The notes beneath the pieces were generated by a model that ran no database searches, had not been told where the DNA came from, and saw only the letters and a list, made by a program, of their open reading frames with translations. From Deinococcus ruber (GTDB lineage: Bacteria; Deinococcota; Deinococci; Deinococcales; Deinococcaceae), in contig NZ_BMQL01000004.1 of NCBI RefSeq assembly GCF_014648095.1, positions 62,001 through 126,000 of the forward strand: a stretch of 64,000 nucleotides of DNA, in the 5' to 3' direction. Positions 25,001 to 32,186 of this stretch are shown here, piece by piece (the stretch's first letter is position 1; each line of letters starts with the position of its first letter). The translations under genes were made by a program, and so were the position numbers.

Positions 25001-25040
25001 GGCAAGGCCAGAACCACGCGTTCCCAAGGAGGAACAGACC

Positions 25041-25787
25041 ATGCACAAGAAGACCTTCAGCCCCATGCTGCTCCTGTCCGCTGCCCTCGCGTTCGCTGCT
25101 CTCTCGCCAAGGGCGGAAGGGGAGCCAGATGAAGCCACCAAAGCCCGCAACTTGCAGAACCTACTCGACAAAAACAAAGGGGATGCAGTGGCGCTGGCGG
25201 CGGTGCTACTGGCCGAGAACAACGAAGCTCGCGAGACGATTCGAAACCAGAAGGCTGAACTTGCCAAGGTGCAGGTGCCCGAAGGTGCAGTCGTGTTGAC
25301 CAAAGAGCAGGCCGCGCAGTGGACCGAGTATCAGGCCCTGGGTGCGCCCGCCGAGGTCAAGACCAAGATCGAGACGGGCGCAGCAGCAGCCGAGAAGCTG
25401 ACCGGCTTCGAGAAGAAAGAAACCCTGCGGACGGTTGCCGAACGGGTGGGCTACAAGCCCAGCGTGCTCGAAAAACTCGGCGGGGATCTGACCTTCGAGG
25501 AACTGGAAGTGGACGGCGAGAAGGCTGGGGAAAAGGTCAAGACGTTCGGCGTGAAGGGCGCGGATGGCAAGGTCCAGCCGCTGGCCGAGTACGCCAAAGC
25601 CAACTGGGGCGACTTCCTGCCCGCACTCACGACCGTCCAAGGTGGCAGCACCGGCGGCGCAGGTGGCGGAACAGGCATCGTGCAGCCACGTATCCCACTC
25701 GGTGGTACCGGCGCACCCGCCGGAACCGGACGCACCCCCGACCAGATTGCGGCTGACAAGCGGCAGTCTGGCGAATTCAGCATGTAA
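25041..25787 (+). CDS. Scaffold-position protein with signal-like N-terminus
   Basis: A 248-aa protein with a strong AAGGAGG site. After an N-terminal hydrophobic segment (PMLLLSAALAFAALS) come acidic helices and a coiled coil (residues 30-90), a Gly-rich linker and a short C-terminal PDQIAADKRQSGEFSM motif, a plan usual for scaffolding proteins that precede the capsid gene. The membrane-type N-terminus is odd for a scaffold. Confidence 0.6.
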   Translation: MHKKTFSPMLLLSAALAFAALSPRAEGEPDEATKARNLQNLLDKNKGDAVALAAVLLAENNEARETIRNQKAELAKVQVPEGAVVLTKEQAAQWTEYQALGAPAEVKTKIETGAAAAEKLTGFEKKETLRTVAERVGYKPSVLEKLGGDLTFEELEVDGEKAGEKVKTFGVKGADGKVQPLAEYAKANWGDFLPALTTVQGGSTGGAGGGTGIVQPRIPLGGTGAPAGTGRTPDQIAADKRQSGEFSM

Positions 25788-25798
25788 GGAGTTCACCT

Positions 25799-26200
25799 GT
25801 GAATATCACCATCAGTCCACGTGCGTCGATTGGAACCACGTCCGCGCACTTCTCCCAGCAGCACGCAGGCAAGATCCTGGGAGCCAACATCAACGCGGGC
25901 CAGCCGATGGAACTGCGAGCCGACAACAAGGTCTATCCCTGGGCAGGCAGCACCAGCACGGCAGCCTTCTTCGGCATCGCGCCGCGCAGCGGTAAGGCAG
26001 GCCAGCCGATCACGGCTTTCGGCCTCGCCACTCACTTCCGCGCTTCGGATGTGGCGCTGACCATCGGCGCGACCTACTACCTGAGCGACACCGCTGGCAT
26101 GATCAGCGACACCGCCGGGACCAAAGACACCACCGGGAGCTTCTTCGCCATCAACGCGTACGACCTCGTCGTGACCCGCAGCTTCGGGAAGGTGAGCTGA
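25799..26200 (+). CDS. Capsid decoration-like protein
   Basis: A 133-aa, beta-rich, Ala/Gly/Thr-rich protein between the scaffold and the major capsid. Its pattern (GKILGANINAGQPMELRADNKVYPW...ITAFGLATHFRASDVALTIG) resembles DUF2190-type head decoration proteins. GTG start with AAGGAG. One-base TGATG-type overlap with the capsid gene. Confidence 0.65.
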   Translation: MNITISPRASIGTTSAHFSQQHAGKILGANINAGQPMELRADNKVYPWAGSTSTAAFFGIAPRSGKAGQPITAFGLATHFRASDVALTIGATYYLSDTAGMISDTAGTKDTTGSFFAINAYDLVVTRSFGKVS

Positions 26201-27354
26201 TGAAGAAGTTTCTGTTCCTGAACGCGGTGATCGCGCAGGCCGCCGCTGTCGCTCCTCGTCGAGGTGCCGTGACGGGTACCTACGACCTGGCCGACCTCCA
26301 GCGCATCACCAGCCAGACCATCATTCAGTTCGGTCTGGAAAACGTGCAGCTGGCCGTGCAGACCGAACTGGCCGTGTCGAACACCCTGGTCAACGAAATG
26401 ACCGCCCCGCTGGTCTCCCCAGCGCAGAGCCGCATCATCGCGGACGCCAGCGGCACGCTGCTGGACGGCGAAATGCGCGAGGTCGACGAGTATGGCCGCG
26501 TCGAAACCCAGAAGCTGAGCAAGCCGGGGCAGATCGGTATTCCCATGCGCCGGTATCAGTTCGGCGTCGGCTTCACCGCCGAATACCTGAACCGCGCCAC
26601 GCCTGCCCAGGTAGCGACCAGCACTACCAATGCCGTCGCGGCGTACAAGAAGAAGGTCATCCAGGTCATTCGCAACACGCTGTTCAACCCGACCAACAGC
26701 AGCTTCGATGACTTCCTGCGCGACAACATGACCTTGTTCCTGAAGGGGCTGTACAACGCAGACGGTGTGGTGCCGCCGGTGGGGCCGAATGCCGAAACTT
26801 TCGACGGCACCCACAACCACTACATGGGGTTCCAGGCGCTGAACGCGGCGAACTTCACCGCGCTGATTCTGAACGTCGCGGAGCACACCAACGATGCCCG
26901 CATCGAGGTCTACATCAACGCGGCGCAGGAAACGACGGTGCGGGGCTTCAGTGGGTTCACGCCTGCGGTGGATCCGAACGTGATCGTTAGCGTGAACACC
27001 CAGGTGACGGTGCAGCGCCTGGATACCGGGCGGCAGAACAACCGCTTCATCGGACGGTTCAACGGGGCCGACATCTGGGTCAAGAGCTGGGTGTTCCCGA
27101 ACTACGCAGCAGCGGTGAACCTGAACGCCGCCGTCAAGCCGATTGGTCGGCGCGACCCGGTGGGCGATGATGCCATCGTGGGCACGCCCGGTCTGCACAT
27201 GGTGGGCAGCATCGTGACCTTTCCACTTCAGAGCGAGTACTGGGGTGCGGAGATGGGCTTCGGCGTGCAGAACCGTTCGGCGGCAGCGGTGGCGCAGTTC
27301 AACGCGGCAAGCGCGGGCGTCTACGAGGATCCGACTCAGGGAGGCACGCTGTGA
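26200..27354 (+). CDS. Major capsid protein
   Basis: A 384-aa protein in the major capsid position. It is rich in Ala, Asn, Thr and Val with no Cys, and has alternating strands and helices, including EMREVDEYGRVETQKLSKPGQIGIPMRRYQFGVGFTAEYL. Assignment rests on gene order, length and composition; the fold is probably HK97-type. Confidence 0.75.
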   Translation: MKKFLFLNAVIAQAAAVAPRRGAVTGTYDLADLQRITSQTIIQFGLENVQLAVQTELAVSNTLVNEMTAPLVSPAQSRIIADASGTLLDGEMREVDEYGRVETQKLSKPGQIGIPMRRYQFGVGFTAEYLNRATPAQVATSTTNAVAAYKKKVIQVIRNTLFNPTNSSFDDFLRDNMTLFLKGLYNADGVVPPVGPNAETFDGTHNHYMGFQALNAANFTALILNVAEHTNDARIEVYINAAQETTVRGFSGFTPAVDPNVIVSVNTQVTVQRLDTGRQNNRFIGRFNGADIWVKSWVFPNYAAAVNLNAAVKPIGRRDPVGDDAIVGTPGLHMVGSIVTFPLQSEYWGAEMGFGVQNRSAAAVAQFNAASAGVYEDPTQGGTL

Positions 27355-27743
27355 TTTTTAAACGTGGTGATGATTTCGTCGATGCCAACGGCAATCTGGT
27401 GGACAAGTACGGCCAGCTGCTCAGCGAGGCGGGAACACAGGGCAATGAAGGCGAGCTGCGCGAGCAACTGGCTGAGTTGCAGGAAAAACTTGAGCAGGGC
27501 GGAGCCGCTTGGCAGCGCACGGACGAGGAAGCGAAGAAACTGCGCGAGCAGCTCACGAGCCTGACCAGTGAGCGCGACAGCCTGAAGACGGAACTCGATC
27601 AGGCGAAGGCCAGTCAGCCCGTGGCAGCTCTGCCAGAAGACACCCTGGCCCGCCTCAAAGGTGTGACGGGTGTGGGGGAGGTGCTGGCCGACAAGATCTT
27701 TGCGGCGCTCACCGGACCTGTCAGCACTGAACCTCAGCAGTAA
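27351..27743 (+). CDS. Coiled-coil protein with C-terminal helix-hairpin-helix
   Basis: A 130-aa protein: residues 30-90 form a coiled coil (ELREQLAELQEKLEQ...KKLREQLTSLTSERDSLKTELDQAK), then LARLKGVTGVGEVLADKIFAAL, a helix-hairpin-helix (GVTGVGEVLA) normally used for DNA. GTG start overlaps the capsid gene. It could be a head fibre or a DNA-contacting head protein. Confidence 0.6.
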   Translation: MIFKRGDDFVDANGNLVDKYGQLLSEAGTQGNEGELREQLAELQEKLEQGGAAWQRTDEEAKKLREQLTSLTSERDSLKTELDQAKASQPVAALPEDTLARLKGVTGVGEVLADKIFAALTGPVSTEPQQ

Positions 27744-27778
27744 GCGCAGGGCAAATCCATGTTTGGAGGTGACCAACC

Positions 27779-28300
27779 GTGACGCAGTCAGCCCCCCCAG
27801 TTCGCACCTATGACGAGTCCCTGCTGCTGCCAGTTGATCTGGCTTCAGTCGCATGGGGGCGGACGTGGGTGCGGCAGTTCCTACGTGACTATCCCGAGGT
27901 GCAGACGGGCGGGATCGGCCCGGGCCAGCCGACACGGGGCGCGGTGTGGCCTGAGTTCAGCCGCAGTGACGCCGCGCTGAATGCGGCACTGTATCTGGAC
28001 AGCGTGCTGCTGGACGTGGGAGGTACCCTGACACCGTTCTATCGTCCGCACTTCACAGCGGCACGGCTGTACCTGGGCGATCCGAACGTGTGGCGCACGC
28101 GCAACGTGGAGGGCAGTAGCGAGACGCGGCGCGATCCGGGCGAGATCATTCGCATGTGGCTGAATCAGGGCCGGGCGTTCGATGCATTGTTCCCCACGGG
28201 CACGCCGCTACCCCCCTTCGAGCTTCAGGAAATCGAGACGGCTTCAACCGCCTCGGATTACTTCTCGCCTTCGATTCCGTTGATCGTCGGTGGCCTGTGA
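27779..28300 (+). CDS. Head-tail connector-like protein
   Basis: A 173-aa protein with a GGAGG site before a GTG start. Helical elements (DAALNAALYLDSVLLDV; GEIIRMWLNQGRAFDALF) and position between capsid and tail-completion genes suit an adaptor that attaches to the portal. No motif proves it. Confidence 0.5.
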   Translation: MTQSAPPVRTYDESLLLPVDLASVAWGRTWVRQFLRDYPEVQTGGIGPGQPTRGAVWPEFSRSDAALNAALYLDSVLLDVGGTLTPFYRPHFTAARLYLGDPNVWRTRNVEGSSETRRDPGEIIRMWLNQGRAFDALFPTGTPLPPFELQEIETASTASDYFSPSIPLIVGGL

Positions 28301-28803
28301 GTAGCCTGCGCCAGTTGCGGCGGCAGCTCGCCGCCTTGACCGACCCGAGAACGCTCCACGACCTGCACAACCTGGCCGGGCGGGACATCGCTGGGTTGGT
28401 GCAGGCCGGGTTTGTCGGGGAGCACGATCCGAACGGCGATCCCTGGCTACGCAGCAAGGCTGCCAAGCGGGAAGGGCGCAAGACCCTGCGTGATACTGGG
28501 GCGCTTCAGGACGGCATTCGCTGGAAGGCCGACAGTCGCGCCGTGGTGATCTTCACGACGGGCAAGGCCAACCGGTACGCGGCGGTTCACCAGTACGGCA
28601 GCCGGGGCCGCGCCCAGCCGCGCCGCAGCAACGGGCGCTTCCGCAGTCGCAAGAGCACCGCGAAGCTCAAGCGCAGCGTGAGTCTGACCTACCTGTCCGG
28701 CCTGCCGAAGCGGCAGTTCTTACCGGAAGGCGAGATCCCGCTGCCGTATGAGCGCAAGCTGTCTGACACCTTCCGCGCCTACTTCAAAGAGCGGTTCGGC
28801 TGA
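28297..28803 (+). CDS. Virion morphogenesis / tail completion protein (gpS/gpG-like)
   Basis: The 168-aa protein matches the phage virion morphogenesis family: GRDIAGLVQAGFVGEHDPNGDPW, LRDTGALQDGI, AAVHQYGSRGR and LPKRQFLP appear in the family order known from P2 gpS and Mu gpG. GTG start overlaps the previous stop by 4 bp; the longer open frame is ignored. Confidence 0.82.
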   Translation: MSSLRQLRRQLAALTDPRTLHDLHNLAGRDIAGLVQAGFVGEHDPNGDPWLRSKAAKREGRKTLRDTGALQDGIRWKADSRAVVIFTTGKANRYAAVHQYGSRGRAQPRRSNGRFRSRKSTAKLKRSVSLTYLSGLPKRQFLPEGEIPLPYERKLSDTFRAYFKERFG

Positions 28804-29288
28804 TGGAAGACTTCGCGCAGGCCCTTCAAGATGCCCTCGGCCCTACGATACCTGTGTATCTGGGTGCGGAGTACATGGAGAAGCAGCCAGAGATCCCGCA
28901 TGTGATCGTGGTGCCGAGCGGCGCGACGTATGGCCCTCCCACTGAGGGTGGCCGGGACGTGATCGCATCGGGCACACGAGACATCCGCATCATCTGTCGC
29001 GCCTGGCGCTTCGACGAGGCCGAGGCGCTGGCTGATCTGGTGTATGCCGCCTCACCCACCAAGTCTCCCAATGCTCGGCTGTCACTGAAAAGCGAGGTGT
29101 GGAGCGATTACACGGCACGGGTCGCGGATCTGTTGCTCACCCTCCCCACCACGCTGACTCGAACGGACATCACCCGTGTGCACGTCGAGCAGTTCACGCA
29201 ACGGGTCGATCTGCTCCCTCTCATTCCCACCCCTGAGGTTTCCAATGACCAAACGCCTCCAGACGGACACACCACCTTCTCCCCCTGA
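28803..29288 (+). CDS. Tail terminator-like protein
   Basis: A 161-aa protein starting right at the previous stop. The segment IPHVIVVPSGATYG...RDIRIICRAWRFDEAEALADLV has the alpha/beta pattern of tail terminator or neck proteins. Its 3' end overlaps the next gene by 44 bp. Confidence 0.55.
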   Translation: MEDFAQALQDALGPTIPVYLGAEYMEKQPEIPHVIVVPSGATYGPPTEGGRDVIASGTRDIRIICRAWRFDEAEALADLVYAASPTKSPNARLSLKSEVWSDYTARVADLLLTLPTTLTRTDITRVHVEQFTQRVDLLPLIPTPEVSNDQTPPDGHTTFSP

Positions 29289-29556
29289 TCAGTCCTCTTC
29301 GGACACGGGCCAGGTTGATCTGATCAAGCCCGAGGATACCCAGCCCGAAGAAGTCAAAGACACCCAGCTCGAACAAGCCGCGCCCACCGAACAGGAGGCG
29401 CGGTTTCCTTTTGAGCAGCATGCCGCCCATGCAGGCATGACCAGCTGGCGGCTGGCCGCGCTGCCGGTGCATGCCAACTGGGTGGCCGGGCAGGAAGTCA
29501 CGGCTGAGCAGTTTGCCACCGCCCTCAAAGCGCTCGACGAGGAAGTGATCGTGTGA
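29245..29556 (+). CDS. Hypothetical tail-region protein
   Basis: A 103-aa acidic protein with a disordered N-terminus and a C-terminal domain (FPFEQHAAHAGMTSWRLAALPVHANWVAGQEVTAEQFATAL). The ATG at 29245 has GAGG 7 nt upstream and lies inside the preceding gene. It ends in overlap with the sheath gene. Confidence 0.6.
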   Translation: MTKRLQTDTPPSPPDQSSSDTGQVDLIKPEDTQPEEVKDTQLEQAAPTEQEARFPFEQHAAHAGMTSWRLAALPVHANWVAGQEVTAEQFATALKALDEEVIV

Positions 29557-30986
29557 CCCTGCCAAAAGTCACCACCGAATTCAATGACTTCGGCCTGGGC
29601 TTGGTGCCGCCTGCTGGTGCTGATGTTCACGCCAAGGTGGGTGTGGCCTCGGCTGGCCCGCTCACGCCGCAGAGCCTCGCACGATCCTCGCAAGTACTCA
29701 CCACCTATGTTGGTGGTCCGCTGGCGGGCGCGATGGCGATTGCCCTGGGTGAGGCCAGCCCTGTGATTGGCATGCGGGTCGCCACGGATGTGCAGGGCAC
29801 GGTCGGAACCGTGACCCACACCGGTACGGGCACCAGCATTCCCACGCCTAGCGGCAACCCAACCGACGCCGTGAGCATCAGCGCCCGTATCACCCGCGCT
29901 GGCGCCAGCCTGTCGGCAGCTACGGCGGCGTACATCCTGACCGTGAATGGCGTTGACCGCGCTGAGCGGGCCATGCCGGTTTCTGGCATCGTGGCGGTCG
30001 ATGGCACTGGCCTCACACTGACGTTCGCGGCGGGTACGTTCGTGGTGGGCGACGTTTTCAGCCTGAGCGCGACTGCGCCCGGCGCGACCCTCAGCGCAAT
30101 GATGACGGCGCTCACCAGCCTGCTGGCGACCCGCCCGAAGATTCGCCTCGTGCATGTGCTCGGCACAGCAAACGCTGCCCTGGCAGCCGCTGTGGACGCC
30201 CTGGCGCAGGAGCGCGAGTCGGTGAATTACTTCGTGCATTTCGTGCTTCAGGCGCGGCCCATGAACGACGGCGAGACCATGAGCGACTACCTCACGGCCA
30301 TCAATACCGTCTTTGCGGGCTTCGCCTCCGACCGCATTGCCATCGCACTGGACGGCGGCGAGATGTACAACCCGCTCACCAAAACGCTGGAGCGCCGCAA
30401 CAGCGCGTGGAAGGCTACGCCGCGCCGAGTCACCCAGCCGATCGGTGACAGCGCCTACCGCGTCCGGACGGGGCCCCTATCGGCCATGGGAGTGCTGACC
30501 TTCGATGCTGGCCTGACGGGCGACAACGGGCGTTATCTGGCCCTGCGGACGTTCGACGGGCGAGACGGCGTATATATCGCCAACTGGCCGCTGATGAGCG
30601 TCGAGGGCAGCGACTACGACGAGGTACAGGCCCGCGAGTGCGCCGATGAGGCCGCTCGGATCGGGTACCTGTCAGCCCAGGAGTTCCTGGGGGAAGGCCT
30701 GGCGGTCGATCTGACCACTGGCAAGATCTTGGAGAGTGCGGCGCAGACCTTCGAGGCATACGTGACCGGGCGCATTCAGGCCGCGCTGAGCGACAACGTG
30801 AGCGGCATCCGCATCACGGTGGACCGCGCCGAGAACATTCTCTCGACCAAGCACTTCACGTTCGATGTCGGCGTGATCCCCAAGGGCTATGCCCGCCGCA
30901 TCACACAGCGGATCGGTTTCGTCAATCCCGCACTGCTGACTCAAACCGTTGCTGCACCCGCTCCAGCCGCTACGGGAGGTAGCTGA
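29553..30986 (+). CDS. Contractile tail sheath protein
   Basis: The 477-aa protein has the sheath plan: N-terminal FNDFGLGLVPPAG, a variable beta domain, a helical PARPKIRLVHVLGTANAAL-like core, and a C-terminal region ending GYARRITQRIGFVNPAL, similar to DUF2586-type sheaths. Presence of a sheath makes this a myovirus-type phage. GTG start overlaps the preceding gene. Confidence 0.82.
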   Translation: MTLPKVTTEFNDFGLGLVPPAGADVHAKVGVASAGPLTPQSLARSSQVLTTYVGGPLAGAMAIALGEASPVIGMRVATDVQGTVGTVTHTGTGTSIPTPSGNPTDAVSISARITRAGASLSAATAAYILTVNGVDRAERAMPVSGIVAVDGTGLTLTFAAGTFVVGDVFSLSATAPGATLSAMMTALTSLLATRPKIRLVHVLGTANAALAAAVDALAQERESVNYFVHFVLQARPMNDGETMSDYLTAINTVFAGFASDRIAIALDGGEMYNPLTKTLERRNSAWKATPRRVTQPIGDSAYRVRTGPLSAMGVLTFDAGLTGDNGRYLALRTFDGRDGVYIANWPLMSVEGSDYDEVQARECADEAARIGYLSAQEFLGEGLAVDLTTGKILESAAQTFEAYVTGRIQAALSDNVSGIRITVDRAENILSTKHFTFDVGVIPKGYARRITQRIGFVNPALLTQTVAAPAPAATGGS

Positions 30987-31438
30987 TGCCTACGATTGAT
31001 ACCGCCAATGTTCGTCGCGGGTTCGCCTCCATCAAGATCACGATTGGTACCACCGAAGTCATCGTGAAGTCGATCAGTTACGGCGACGGCATGGACCGGG
31101 GCGACATCGAAGGCAATGCCCGTATGTCGCTCGGTGTCTCGGAGGGTATGTACAAGGCCGATGAGGCAACCGCTGACCTGTACATGGACGACTTCGATGC
31201 ACTGATGGACGCTATGAAGGATGGCTACTACGAAGACTCGTTTGAGGTCGTGGTGGTCATCGGGGAGGGTGCGGGGAAGACGCGCACCGATACCCTCAAG
31301 GGCTGCCGCATGACCAAACGGGCGGCCAGCGATCAGAGTGGCCCGGACGCGCTGACCCGCAGCGTGTCGTTCAAGCCGCTCTACATCACCGTGAATGGGA
31401 TTGCGCCGCTCAAGAACATGCCCACGGGCACGAAGTAA
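30986..31438 (+). CDS. Tail tube protein
   Basis: A 150-aa beta-rich protein right after the sheath, with TANVRRGFASIKITIG and RSVSFKPLYITVNG strands expected of a tube subunit that stacks inside the sheath. Confidence 0.75.
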   Translation: MPTIDTANVRRGFASIKITIGTTEVIVKSISYGDGMDRGDIEGNARMSLGVSEGMYKADEATADLYMDDFDALMDAMKDGYYEDSFEVVVVIGEGAGKTRTDTLKGCRMTKRAASDQSGPDALTRSVSFKPLYITVNGIAPLKNMPTGTK

Positions 31439-31448
31439 CCACAAACCG

Positions 31449-31471
31449 ACCGGGTAGCGCGGCTGCCCGGT
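31449..31471 (+). other. Hairpin after the tail tube gene
   Basis: ACCGGG pairs with CCCGGT, extended by AGC/GCT. No T tract follows, so it is more likely an mRNA-stabilising or processing hairpin than a terminator; it would help make more tube than chaperone. Confidence 0.5.
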
Positions 31472-31504
31472 GAAGACTCCCATTTAAAGCACAGGAGCTG
31501 ACAC

Positions 31505-31993
31505 ATGCCGGAATATTCCCCAGAACGCGAAGATACGCAGCTCAGCAATCAATCACGAGCCAGCTTCGGTGGCGCACATGCCAGCATCGACGGTGGCAAT
31601 CAGCCCCAGACGCCATCTAAGCCTGCCTCTGCCGCGCCCACCACCTTCGCCGGGGTCAGCAAAGCCAAGGTCACGGAGTGGCGCAGCGAGTACGGCGACG
31701 ACCGCGTGAAGCTCCTGAGCGTGCCCATCGGGAGCGAGCGCCAGCAGTTCATCGTTCGCGGTCCCAGCAAGGGTGAATACGACCGCTATCTGTCCGAGGT
31801 TGCCAAGTCAGACCGCAACTTCGACCGGGTGAACGTCGCGACCCGCAACCTGTTTGCCAGTTGCCTGCTTGCCCCCGACATCGATACGATCCGTGCCATC
31901 TGGGAGCGGTATCCGGCGCTGACGAACACCATGACGGAACCCGTCATGACGATGGCGGGCACCGACCTGGAGGTTCGGGAAGAGACGTTTTGA
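31505..31993 (+). CDS. Tail assembly chaperone, zero-frame product
   Basis: A 162-aa protein between tail tube and tape measure, where tailed phages encode their assembly chaperone pair (lambda G/GT; gp41 in Mu-like phages). A disordered N-terminus is followed by a helical domain (KGEYDRYLSEVAKSDRNFDRVNVATRNLFASCLLAP). It ends at TTT TGA, a candidate +1 slip. Confidence 0.75.
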   Translation: MPEYSPEREDTQLSNQSRASFGGAHASIDGGNQPQTPSKPASAAPTTFAGVSKAKVTEWRSEYGDDRVKLLSVPIGSERQQFIVRGPSKGEYDRYLSEVAKSDRNFDRVNVATRNLFASCLLAPDIDTIRAIWERYPALTNTMTEPVMTMAGTDLEVREETF

Positions 31994-31994
31994 G
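31988..31994 (+). other. Likely programmed +1 frameshift site (TTT TGA G)
   Basis: The last sense codon TTT is followed by TGA within TTTTGAG. A Phe-tRNA can slip one base forward and still read TTT, after which GAG is decoded. This copies the logic of prfB (CTT TGA). The downstream frame has no start codon of its own. A -2 shift would give the same frame. Confidence 0.7.
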
Positions 31995-32186
31995 GGGCTG
32001 TGGCGCAAGTTCGAGCGCGATAACCGCGCCAACCTGCTGAACCCCCTCGCAGAAGCGCTGCTGAGTTTCCAGTTCTGTGACCGCGACGAAGATGGCAGCC
32101 CGAGCACCCGTGCCCGTCTGGGTGCGTTTTTTATGGCCGAGCAGCACCTGCTGCTGCGCTCGTACCTCAAAGGTGGTGACAAATGA
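31992..32186 (+). CDS. Frameshift extension of the tail assembly chaperone
   Basis: In the +1 frame 64 residues follow (EGLWRKFERDNRANLLNPLAE...LLLRSYLKGGDK), ending at a TGA overlapping the tape-measure ATG. Codon use and helical pattern look real, yet the first ATG is at residue 46, so it is most likely made only as a 226-aa fusion. The extended form would bind tail tube while the shared part coats the tape measure, as in lambda G/GT. Confidence 0.7.
   Translation, partial: EGLWRKFERDNRANLLNPLAEALLSFQFCDRDEDGSPSTRARLGAFFMAEQHLLLRSYLKGGDK

Noticed and set aside
26077..27198. A 373-codon minus-strand frame
   Set aside because: Mirror of the major capsid gene.
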